Shown here: in pieces, positions 38,268 to 48,200 of the stretch
Layout of the letters: the number at the start of each line of letters is the position of its first letter
Numbering within the stretch: the first letter of the stretch is position 1
NCBI GenBank assembly: GCA_963169455.1
Contig: CAUJDW010000116.1
Coordinates: 1 to 49,580 of the forward strand
From: Bacteroidota bacterium
GTDB lineage: Bacteria > Bacteroidota > Bacteroidia > Chitinophagales > Saprospiraceae
DNA: 49,580 bases
Direction: 5' to 3'
Translations under genes and position numbers: made by a program
The notes under the pieces: generated by a model
Databases searched by the model: none
Told to the model about the DNA's origin: nothing
The model's input: only the letters and a program-made list of their open reading frames with translations

Positions 38268-40439
38268 ATGGAAACCATTTATCGTTTGCTTTCGGGCGCG
38301 TTGAGCGAGGCATTGGGCTGGACGGTGCTGCATTCCCTCTGGCAGGGCATGCTGATCGCCCTGCTGCTGGCGGGGGCCATGATCGCCCTTCAGAAGAAGC
38401 CCGCCCACTGGCGCTACCTGGCGGCCAACGCCGCGCTGTTGCTGCTCCTGCTGGCATCCGCCGCCACCTTTGCGGTTCTTTACCAGCCCGCCGGCGAAGC
38501 TGCGGCGGGCGAGGCGCCCGGGCTTTTCATTGAAGCAGGGGTTGCACCCGAGATGGCCGCGCCCACCTTTTCCGGGCAGGCGGCGGCCTTTTTCAGCGAT
38601 TATTTCGGGCAGCACCTGCCCCTGATCGTTTGCATCTGGCTGCTGGGGCTGGCCTTTTTCGCCCTGCGCCTGCTGGGCGGGCTGGCCTACGTGCAATACC
38701 TGCGCCACCACCACACCCGCCCGCTGCCCCCGGCCTGGCAGGCCCGCCTCGACGAACTGGCCAGGCGGCTGTCCCTGCGGCAGGCTGCGGTGTTGCTGGA
38801 ATCGGCCCTGGTAAAAGCCCCCGTGGTAGTAGGGCACCTCAAACCCGTGATCCTGCTGCCGATAGGCGCCATCAACGGGCTGAGCCCGGCTCAGGTGGAA
38901 GCCGTGCTGGCCCATGAACTGGCCCACATCTACCGGAGGGACTACCTCCTCAACATCCTGCAATCGATTGTAGAAACCTTATATTACTTTAACCCGGCTG
39001 TTTGGTGGATTTCCGCCTTTATCCGGCTGGAGCGGGAAAACTGCTGCGACGACATTGCAGTGCAGCTCTGCGGCGACTCCATGGCCTACGCCAGGGCACT
39101 GGTGAAGCTGGAGGAACAAAGCCGCACCAACCCGATGATGGCCATGGCGCTCGTGCGCAGCGGCAAAGGCCAGTTGCTCCAGCGGGTGCGGCGGATTCTC
39201 AACCAACCGCAAAACAAATCCAACATCATGGAAAAATTCACAGCAACGGTAGTGCTCCTCCTGGCCGTCCTGTTCCTCTCCTTCAGCGCCGGCCAGCCGG
39301 ACAAGGATGAAATGCCGGCCGAAGGGCTGAGCCCGGAAAAGGCCGCGCTCATCGACGCCTGGCTCAACGATGGTTTCATAGCGCTGGACACCCTGCCCAA
39401 GGGGAAAATCCAGATCCATTCCGATAAGGACGGCAAAGAGGTAGAAGCCCGCATCGAAAACCGCAAAATCGTAGAACTGAATATTGACGGCCGGGCCATC
39501 CCCGAAGAGGAATTCAGCCGGTACGAAGGTATGGTTGAAGAACTACTGAATGCCGTGCCTCCGCCGCCTCCGCCTGCCCCGCCTGCCCCTCCTGCCCCGC
39601 CCGCTCCTCCTGCCCCGCCTGCGCCCAAATGGAAGCGCTCTTCGTCGGAAACAAGGGTTACTACGGAAAAGCGGGATGACGGCACAACCGCCATCATCAT
39701 CGAATCGGATGACGGCGGCGAAGTGATCGAGCTGAAGGTGGACAACGAAGACGGCAGGCAGGCTATCATCCTCAACGGGGAAGAACTGCAGGATGGCCAG
39801 ACGAAGGTCATCGTCGGAGAAGGCAGGGGCCATATCCGGCTTGGCCGGGTTTTTCCCGGGCAGGAAAATGGCATGATCTGGTTCGACATGCCCGAAATGG
39901 ATATTGAAATCCCCAGAATTGAATGGAACGAGGAAGAGCTCCGGGCCTTGATGGAGGAACAGGAAGCGCAGCGGGCGCGCATGCACGAGGAGATAGAACG
40001 GGCCATGGAACAGTTGCGGGAGTCGAACCCGGAAGAGCGGGCCAAGCTTAGGGAAGAACTGGAAAAAGCCCGCGAACACCAGCGGGAAGCTATGCGGGAA
40101 TACCGGGAGCAGATGAAAAAACAAAGCCTGGATATGGAGCGGCAACTGAAAGGATTGCGGCCGTTTCCCGAATCCAACTACTTCTTTTATCCGCCCCGCC
40201 ACGGGTCGGGCGGCGCGCTTTCAACCGCCATCGAACGGGAACTGCTGGCCGACCGCCTGATCGACAACGCGTCCAACTACAAATTTGAGCTTTCCGGCAA
40301 GGGCTGGCTGAAAATTGATGGCAAGAAACAGCCGGACTCCGTTTTCCGCAAGTACAAGGAAATCTATGAAGGGGCTTCCGGAACCGAGCTCAGGGAAAAG
40401 GCCGGCATACAGATCCACAAGAAAGCAGATCCGCAATAA
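38268..40439 (+). CDS. M56 (BlaR1/MecR1-type) membrane metalloprotease sensor with long C-terminal domain
   Basis: The 723-residue protein has an N-terminal membrane part (helices near residues 18-42, 48-72 and 120-145) and the zinc protease motif HELAH (His216 to His220), followed by the ENCCDDIAVQLCGD segment that holds the third ligand. A fourth helix (about residues 328-345) follows. After it, in place of a penicillin-binding domain, there are about 370 residues outside: a Pro/Ala-rich stretch of APP repeats (39555-39630 in DNA), an acidic beta region, and a Glu/Arg-rich coiled coil (about 560-630, MEEQEAQRARMHEEIERAME and on). The signal is therefore probably not a beta-lactam. It is co-transcribed with the BlaI gene. 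Confidence 0.9.
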   Translation: METIYRLLSGALSEALGWTVLHSLWQGMLIALLLAGAMIALQKKPAHWRYLAANAALLLLLLASAATFAVLYQPAGEAAAGEAPGLFIEAGVAPEMAAPTFSGQAAAFFSDYFGQHLPLIVCIWLLGLAFFALRLLGGLAYVQYLRHHHTRPLPPAWQARLDELARRLSLRQAAVLLESALVKAPVVVGHLKPVILLPIGAINGLSPAQVEAVLAHELAHIYRRDYLLNILQSIVETLYYFNPAVWWISAFIRLERENCCDDIAVQLCGDSMAYARALVKLEEQSRTNPMMAMALVRSGKGQLLQRVRRILNQPQNKSNIMEKFTATVVLLLAVLFLSFSAGQPDKDEMPAEGLSPEKAALIDAWLNDGFIALDTLPKGKIQIHSDKDGKEVEARIENRKIVELNIDGRAIPEEEFSRYEGMVEELLNAVPPPPPPAPPAPPAPPAPPAPPAPKWKRSSSETRVTTEKRDDGTTAIIIESDDGGEVIELKVDNEDGRQAIILNGEELQDGQTKVIVGEGRGHIRLGRVFPGQENGMIWFDMPEMDIEIPRIEWNEEELRALMEEQEAQRARMHEEIERAMEQLRESNPEERAKLREELEKAREHQREAMREYREQMKKQSLDMERQLKGLRPFPESNYFFYPPRHGSGGALSTAIERELLADRLIDNASNYKFELSGKGWLKIDGKKQPDSVFRKYKEIYEGASGTELREKAGIQIHKKADPQ

Positions 40440-40475
40440 TTTTCACAGGGGTTCATTCCCTTCCGGGGGGAAGCC

Positions 40476-40511
40476 AGAAGCGGGGAACGGCGGTTGCTGT
40501 TCCCCGCTTCT
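40476..40511 (+). terminator. Terminator of the BlaI-M56 operon
   Basis: AGAAGCGGGGAAC (40476-40488) and GTTCCCCGCTTCT (40499-40511) form a perfect 13-bp stem with a 10-base loop, 36 bases after the stop codon of the M56 gene. Confidence 0.75.
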
Positions 40512-40599
40512 CATTGGAAGGCGGGGCTGCGGCCTGCGACAGGCAGCGCCTCTTAAACACTATGATTTCGCGGGCTGCAGGCCCGTACTCCCGAAAAAC

Positions 40600-40734
40600 C
40601 TACCACAGGTTGGCAAAGACCACCTCGAGGCCCAGCGGGTCGTAGTAGAGGGAGATCAGAATGCAGGCGAGGAAAACAAAAAAGGCGATGACCACGTCAG
40701 TGGACGGTTCTTTTGGCGTCATTTTCTCGTTCAT
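40600..40734 (-). CDS. 44-aa single-helix membrane peptide
   Basis: A short frame with start ATG at 40734 reads MNEKMTPKEPSTDVVIAFFV and continues through a hydrophobic helix (about residues 14-29) to an aromatic end, VVFANLW. A charged N-terminus followed by one helix is a common layout for small membrane peptides. It lies 107 bases downstream of the LytTR gene on the same strand, and could be its last co-transcribed gene. No family is known to me. Confidence 0.5.
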   Translation of the reverse strand: MNEKMTPKEPSTDVVIAFFVFLACILISLYYDPLGLEVVFANLW

Positions 40735-40841
40735 ATTGGGATTATGCTTGGTTTACGGTGAAGCCTTTGTTCAGGCGCCCAATATCAAACTTTTTCTTCA
40801 AAAGGTCAATGCACGAGGCAAAAAGAGCTTTTTCCGGCGGG

Positions 40842-41600
40842 TCATTTATCCAGCCAGTTCTTGAAATCGACGACGCGGCCGCGGCTCACGATGATGTCGA
40901 AGGAGGTGGCTGGTTCAAGCTCCAGCTTCAGGCGGCTGTTGAAATAGGGCTCCACCTTTCGTATCGACTGGATATGGGCGATGACCTTGCGGTTGAGCCG
41001 GAAGAAGTCGCGGGGGTCGAGCAGCCCATCGAGCTGGTCGAGCGTATAATCGATGGGGTGGCGTTTGCGGTTGCCCAGCTGGGCGAAGGCCAGCCCGTCT
41101 TCGGAATAGCAGTAGAAAATATCCTCCGCCCGGATGTAAGTGAGTTGTTGCCCGGCCCTGACCATAAAGCGCTCCTTGTATGCGGGCCGGGAGAAAGCCT
41201 GTATAATATCCCTTATGGCTTCCGGCCCCCAGGCTTGCCGCCGGCCGAACAGGCACCCGAACTTTTCCAGAGCCTGCTCCAGTTCATCGGGGTCGATAGG
41301 TTTGAGGAGATAATCGATGCTGTTGAGTTTGAAGGCATTCAGGGTGTACTGGTCATAGGCCGTGGTGAATATAACCGGCGCCTGTACCGCCACCTGCCTG
41401 AAAATATCGAAGCTAAGCCCGTCGGCCAGCTGTATGTCGAGGAAGAGCAGGTCGGGTTCGGGGTTTGCCCTGAGCCACCTGACGGCGCCTTCCACGCTTT
41501 CGAGCGGGCCCAGGGCCTGCAGCCCCGGGCGCTTTTCCTCCAGCAATTGCTTCAGCCGCCTGGCTGCAGGCTGTTCATCTTCCACGATCAGTACTTTCAT
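40842..41600 (-). CDS. LytTR family response regulator
   Basis: Start 41600 (MKVLIVEDEQPAARRL) is chosen; the open frame upstream to 41762 does not look like protein. The 252-residue regulator has a receiver domain with acidic pocket (Glu7, Asp8), phospho-acceptor Asp55 (DLLFLDIQLADGLSF), the later Thr in VIFTTAYDQYTLNAF and Lys in YLLKPIDPDEL. A LytTR DNA-binding domain follows (about 145-252: RAEDIFYCYSEDGLAFAQL and FFRLNRKVIAHIQSIRKVEPYFNSRL). It would act with a LytS-type kinase, for example the one at 33877, but they are not adjacent. Confidence 0.94.
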   Translation of the reverse strand: MKVLIVEDEQPAARRLKQLLEEKRPGLQALGPLESVEGAVRWLRANPEPDLLFLDIQLADGLSFDIFRQVAVQAPVIFTTAYDQYTLNAFKLNSIDYLLKPIDPDELEQALEKFGCLFGRRQAWGPEAIRDIIQAFSRPAYKERFMVRAGQQLTYIRAEDIFYCYSEDGLAFAQLGNRKRHPIDYTLDQLDGLLDPRDFFRLNRKVIAHIQSIRKVEPYFNSRLKLELEPATSFDIIVSRGRVVDFKNWLDK

Positions 41601-41620
41601 GCAGGTTTTGTTTTCAGCTT

Positions 41621-41650
41621 TAAAGTTAAGGATCAAAAGCGGCAGGGCAA
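41621..41650 (-). promoter_or_regulatory. Likely promoter of the LytTR gene
   Basis: On the minus strand a TTG (41650-41648) and the box TAACTTTA (41628-41621, seven of eight to TAnnTTTG) are separated by 19 bases, the standard Bacteroidota spacing. The box lies 20 bases before the start codon at 41600, which supports that start. Confidence 0.55.
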
Positions 41651-42203
41651 GCGTATTTGGCGTGCTTTTACGCCAGAACCGGGCATTTCCTTGGGGAGAT
41701 AATTTAGCCCTGGTATAGAAGAGATCGAAAATATTCTCTATTTTTGCAGAGTTGATTCCCAAGATCAGCTCCTATATCGACAAATTCCTTGAGAACCGGA
41801 TAGTTTCCATGCGGCATCCAGCCGTAGCAAGCCGTTACTGTGAAATCCTGGCGTTTACCCGCTCAAGACTTTGACCCTTTACAAGCCCTTCACACAAGCC
41901 GATACCTGCAGGCGTGCCTCAACTGCCGGGGTGGATGATGCGGTTTTTGCCGCCTCCTTCCGCGGGCCCTTTTTACGGCTCCGGGAAAAAATCCGCCACC
42001 TTTTTTTGGGGCCCCAGGCTGCCGGAAAGCAACAAAAAACACGCAAATTTCCTATTGACATGGTGTACACCAGTGCTTGTTTATGCGTCAAAACAAAATC
42101 TGGCGAAGATTTTGATGTCCAGTAACCCAATTGCAAACGCAAAGGCTCAGAACTTCCCCTTGACGGGGTAACCAAAAACTAACAGCTGAACAAAATCAAA
42201 CCC
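41651..42203. other. Intergenic region before the giant repeat protein
   Basis: No convincing gene was found. A TAnnTTTG-like box TATTTTTG lies at 41739-41746 on the plus strand but without a TTG at the right distance. A perfect 12-bp palindrome, TGGTGTACACCA, lies at 42061-42072, 131 bases upstream of the ATG at 42204, and is a possible regulatory site. Short frames (41722-41874, 41871-42125) lack good starts. Confidence 0.5.
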
Positions 42204-45200
42204 ATGAAAGAAGGTTACACTGCATCCGGTTACAAGCGAACAGCTCCAAAATCTGCAGCCCTGTGGCGCATGGCCACGGCTGCTCTTTTTGCGCTTTTGT
42301 TTGTGCAAGCTGCAGCCAATGCGCAATGCAATATCCAGTTTGAAAATATAGCCGTGAGCTGCGATTACGGCAATGGGGCCGCCAGCTTTTCCGTCGAAGT
42401 TCAGTTGAGCTGGTCTTTTGCGCCCGGCTCCCAGCTGGAGCTTACGGTGGGCAACCAAACCCAGTCCTACTCCGGCTTGCCGTCAGGTGGAACACAGGTT
42501 TTTTCCGGCTTTACGCTGCCTGCCCCGGCCTATGGTTATCCCGTGCTGGCCCGCTTCACCGGCCCTGGGGGCTGCCTTGCAGCCAAAACGGTGGACGCCA
42601 TTGCCTGTACGCCCGACTGTAGCGGCGCCCCCGGCTCCATGGGCGGCTTTGTCTGGAAAGACGAAAACAACAACGGCCTGTTCGAAGGGGAGCCCGGGCA
42701 GCCCAATGTAAAAGTCGAAGTGTATGACTGCCTGGGTTCCCTCGCGGCATCCACTTATTCCAATGCGGATGGCCAATGGGGCGTGGAAGGCCTGAATACG
42801 GCTGAAGAATACCGCATCGAGTTTTCCGCCAGCCAGATCACAGGGCTGATGCCCGCCAGGCTGAGCGCCGAAAACGGCTCCGACGTCCAGTTCGCCAGCC
42901 CCGGCAATTGCGCCGTCAACACGGCTTTCGCGGATGAGTCGGCCGCCGAAGACTGCTCCAACCCCGGCAACGCGGGCGCCTCCGATTGCGCCGAATCCTT
43001 CAACACCCTGCACTGGGGCCAGTTCGCCAATGGCTCCATTCCTTTCCCAACCCCGCCTTATGCCGCTACAGCCGGCCAGGATCAGATATACTGGTCCAGG
43101 AGCACCGATGACGCCACAGCCTTCGCCCACCGCGTTTACCACATGCCATACGGCGGAGCCGACGCTTTTTACTTCCTGGAGATAGATGCCGACAATACGG
43201 CATCTTCCAATGGGGCAGGCGCAGTATTCTCCTTCGCCCGCCCCGTTGGAAAGCTGAGTTTCAGTATTCTGGATATCGATATCTCGGGCAACGCCATCGA
43301 CCGGGTCACCGTACAGGCTTATCTGGGGGGCGTGCCCGTCGAACTCAGCATGGCCGATATCGATGCCGGCGCACAGGTGAGCGTGCTGGAACCCGGGCTG
43401 TTCGAAGGCACAGCCCCTGTCGACGAGGCCGCTGCTGCCGGCAATGTTGAGATCACCTTCGGCCAGCCCGTCGACCAGGTGGCCATCCACCTCGCCCCGG
43501 CAGCTGCGGGGGCGTCCAACCCCGACGTACAGGCCATCGGCATCGGCGATATCAGCTGGTGCGCCGAACCCGTGGCCATCGAGCCGGCCTGCACCCACAT
43601 TTTCGACTGGATGAGCTTCCAGGACGGCGACAGCGCTCCCATGCCTTTCGACATGGACGGGATGGAGGTCAATTTCAGCCAGAACGGCTCCGCCGGCATT
43701 GTGCCCGCAGGCGGTATGGAAGTGGAAAACAGCCGTACACCCCAGGGCGGGCAGCGCGGCTTCTGGCATCTGGCCATCGACGCTGCCAGCCCCGGCCAAT
43801 ATGTGGAAAACGCCTTCACCTTCAGCCTGCCCGTGGAACAACTGAGCTTCTCCCTGCTCGATATCGACCGGGATGAGGAGCTGGGGTACCAGGACGAGGT
43901 ATCCGTGCATGGCTACCGCCAGGGCCAGGAGGTGAGCCTTTCCCTGTCCGACATCCTGCTGGCAAACGGCGCCCAGAATGGCGGGATACAGCTGTTAAAC
44001 CCCAACACCTTTTTGGGCAATGGCGGCCCCATCAACGGCGCTTCGCCGGACGGCAATGTGCGCATAGCTTTCCAGGAGCCCGTCGACTCGCTGGTGGTGC
44101 GCTTCTCGGCCGGCCCCGGCGGCCCTGCCAACCCGGGGCTGCAGCGCATCGGCATCAGCGACCTCAACTTCTGTATCTGCCGGCCCATGCCGGTGCAGCT
44201 GGGCAACCTGGCCTGGGAGGATGAAAACGGCAACGGCATCCAGGAAGCCTGCGAACCACCGCTGCCTGGCCTGCCGGTAAGCCTCTTCGACGGCGCCGGC
44301 CAGTTGCTGGCTGCCACCAGCACCGACGCCGAAGGGCAATACCACTTCACCGCTGCCGGCACGCCAGGGGAAACCTGGGCCGCCGACGGGCAGGTCAACC
44401 CCAATACGGCTTACTATATCGTCTTTGGCGATGACGCCAGCAACCCCGATGAAAAGTTCGTCGTCGTCAACGGAAAAGCTTATCAGACGACCCTCCGGAA
44501 TACGGGCATGGGCAGCTCGCCTTTCAAAAACGACTCCGACCCGGACCCCGCCAATATGGCCAGCAACATGCCCGGCTCCATACCTGACGGGCTGCCCTAT
44601 ATCAGCGTCACTACCAGCGGCCCCGGCCAGGCCAACCACAGCCTCGACGCCGGCTTCCGCAAGGTGCACTTCGACCTGGCGCTGCGAAAAACCCTCAACA
44701 CAAACCTTACACCCCCGCCTTTCATCCCGGGCGAACTGGTGACCTTCACCATTACAGTTTACAACCAGGGCTACCTGATAGCCCGCAACATAGGCGTCGC
44801 CGATTATCTGCCACAGGGGCTCACCCTCGTAGATACGGACAACTGGGATCAAACCGGCAGTATTTTGCGCTACCAGGGGGCCATGCCCAACCTCGCGCCT
44901 GGCGACTCGGTGGCGCTGAGCATCACTTTCCGCATCAACAACAACTTCCCCGGCGGCCTCATCACCAACACCGCCGAGATATTCCGTGGCGACAACGACC
45001 TGTATGCCGCAGATATCGACTCCGAATACGACCTCATCAAAAACAACGATGCCGGCGGTGCGCCGGGCTCGGCGGCCGACAACGCCATAATGGGCGACGG
45101 CAGCGGCGCCATCAACAGCGGCGAGGCCGCTACCGACGAGGATGACCACGACGTGGAGCAGATCACCGTCGAAAGCGCCGCCATGTTCGACCTGGCCCTA

Positions 45201-48200
45201 GAGCTGTCGCTGCAGGGCAACGCGCCTTTTTATCCCGGAGACAATATCACCTTCGACATCGAAGTGATCAATGAGGGTATCCTGGAGGGGACGATGATTT
45301 ACCTGCGCAACTACATCCCCAACGGGCTTATCCTGGACGACCCCAACTGGTCGGTTGCCAATGGGCTGGCTACGCTCAACGCGCCGATAGCTGCCATCCC
45401 CGCCGGGCAGTCGGCATTCCGCCAGATCACCTTCCGCATCTCCCCCACCTTCACCGGAACCTCCCTGACGAATGTGGTGGAAATTGCCGCGGCCATGAAC
45501 GACGACTGGATGGACGACCAGGATTCCACCCCGGCCAACAACAACCCGCAGGAAGATGACCAGGACAGCGAAGTAGTACCTGTTACCCCCATCTTCGACC
45601 TCGCCCTGGAAAAAACGCTGGTTTCATCCGGTCCTTTCTCCCCGGGCAGCCAGGTGGCCTTCCAGATCAAAGTATCCAACCAGGGCTCCGTCACGGCCAG
45701 AAACATACAGATTGCGGACTACATTCCGCCCGGGCTGGTGCTCAACCACCCCGGCTGGACGGCCAGCAACGGCCAGGCCACGCTTAACGCCCTGATTTCC
45801 ACTCTGGCGCCGGGCGCATCGGCCACCCGCCAGATCACCTTTACGATATCCCCGAACTTCACGGGAACCAGCATCACCAATGCCGCGGAGATCAAGTCGG
45901 CCGGCAATTTGCCCGGGCTTCCGGATAAGGATTCCACCCCAGGCAACGGCAGTGTACAGGAAGACGATGACGATACGGCCTCCATTGCCGTGCAACAGGC
46001 CACGCCTGTTTTCGACCTTTCCCTGCTCAAAGACCTCATCACCCCGCTGCCTGCTTCCGGGCTCTTCAACCCGGGAGATTCCGTGAGCTTTTCCCTTGCC
46101 GTGACCAACGAGGGCAACGTGCCGGCCACCTACGTGCAAGTGGCCGACCACCTGCCTGCCGGGATGCAACTGGCCGACCCCAACTGGATACTCTATGGCG
46201 ACATCGCAGTGCCGGCTGCTGCTTTCCCCGTCGTAAACCCCGGGCAAACGGTTTCTGTAACCATCGGGCTGCGCATCAGTGAATCCTTTACGGGCGACGT
46301 GCTGTTCAACCATGCCGAAATTTACCTGGCGGATAATGCCTACTTCATGGACGATGCGGATTCCACGCCGGGTAATGGCGTAGAAAATGCCGAAGACGAC
46401 GAAAGCGCCTACAAGGTCGAAGTCGGCCAGGAACCTCCCAGATTCGACCTCTCTTTGCAGAAGCGCCTCAGGACGGCGCTGACCCCCGGGCCCTTCTACG
46501 CCGGCAGCACGGCCACCTTTGGCATCACCGTGCGGAATGAAGGGAGCGTTGCTGCTCAGAACATCCTTTTGATCGATTACATCCCCGAAGGCCTCACCCT
46601 GGCCGACCCCGCATGGACGCAGGTGGGGAATACTGCCCGGCGCACCCTGCCCGTGGCTTCCCTCCTTCCCGGCGAAAGCGCCATGGTGGAAATCACCTTT
46701 GCGATCGATGCCGGCTTTACCGGCACGAGCATTGCCAACCGCGCCGAGATCGGAGCAGCGGCCAATAACGCAGACATGCAGGACGCCGATTCCACCCCCG
46801 GCAACAACAGCACCCAGGAAGACGACGACGATACGGCCACCATTCAGGTGGTGCAGATTTACGACCTGGCTTTGTCCAAAACGGTCAATACTTCCCTCAC
46901 GCCCGGGCCCTACTTCCCCGGCAGCCAGCTGAGTTACACCCTCACTATCTACAACCAGGGCACGCTTGTGGCGAACGGCATAAACGTTTACGATTACTTC
47001 GCTCCGGGGCTGATCCTGAACGACCCCAACTGGACATACCTGGGCGGGAACGTCCTGCGCCTCAATACCCCTGTCCCGCAACTGGCGCCCGGCCAGTCCG
47101 CTACGCTGTCCATTCATTTCACCATCGGCCAGGTTAGCGACGGCGTCACCCTGACCAACTGCGCCGAACTCGGCAACTCCACCAATGTAAACGGCCAGCC
47201 CGATGTGGACTCCACGCCCGGCAACGGCAGCCACGACGAGGACGATGACGACGCAGTGGACATCGTCATCTCCCTCCCCAAAATTTTCGACCTGGCTTTG
47301 TCCAAAACGGTGAATACCGATGCGACGCCCGGGCCCTTCCTGCCCGGCGGAGCCGTTTCCTACCTCATCACCATCACCAACGAAGGCGATGTAGAGGCGC
47401 ACAACATACAGGTTGAAGACTACATCCCGGCGGGCCTCATCCTGACGGACCCGGCCTGGTCGGCCGTCGGCGGCATCGCCCGGCGCAATGACCCGATACC
47501 TGTGCTGGCGCCCGGGGCTTCCAGCACCATGTCCGTAAACTTTGTGATAAGCCCCTTGTTTACCGGCACATCGCTGACGAACTTCGCCGAGATCAACAGC
47601 GCCGCGAACCCCTTCGGCATCAGCGATGGAGACTCCACGCCGGGCAATGCCGGCGCCGGCCCCAACGAGGACGACTACGACAGCGCCACCATCGGGGTGC
47701 TTCAACTGGAATTCGACCTGGCCCTGACGAAAGAGCTGAAAACAAGCGCGACGCCCGGCCCTTTCATCCCGGGCAGCACCGTCACCTTCCAGATCAACAT
47801 CGTCAATCAGGGCGACCTGACTGCACAGAACATACAAGTGCGGGACTACTTCCCTGCGGGCCTCGTACTGGCCGACCCGAACTGGACTTCAGTGGGCAAC
47901 ATTGCCGAGCGTTTGCTCCCCATTCCCAGCCTGGCGCCCGGCGCCGCCACATCCGTTGATATCACCTTTGCGATTTCCCCGGCCTTCTCCGGCACAAGCC
48001 TCACCAACTATGCCGAAGTGAGCAGCGCCTTTAACAGCTCGGGCATCGATGATCACGACTCCACGCCCGGCAACGGCAGCCTGGGCGCCGATGAAGACGA
48101 CTACGACGGCGCCACCATTACCGTACTTCAGCAACAGTTCGACCTGGCCCTGACGAAGGAGCTGAACACGGGCATCACCCCCGGCCCCTTCGTGCCCGGC

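Noticed and set aside
37828-40439. A beta-lactam resistance operon
   Set aside because: The regulator pair is of the BlaI/BlaR1 type, but there is no beta-lactamase or PBP gene and the sensor lacks a penicillin-binding domain.
41722-41874. Short plus-strand frame with a helical-looking peptide before the giant gene
   Set aside because: No ATG in a useful position and no ribosome-binding site; possible relic but not supportable.
42483-43910. Antisense ORF of 475 codons opposite the start of the giant gene
   Set aside because: Shadow of the plus-strand frame caused by codon bias; no start context or recognisable domain.
45624-47837. Long antisense ORF (737 codons) across the DUF11 repeats
   Set aside because: It is the complement of a repeat-rich, high-GC gene; its translation has repeated RxVA/GxGRxG-type low-complexity sequence and no domain, and the plus strand is clearly the coding one.
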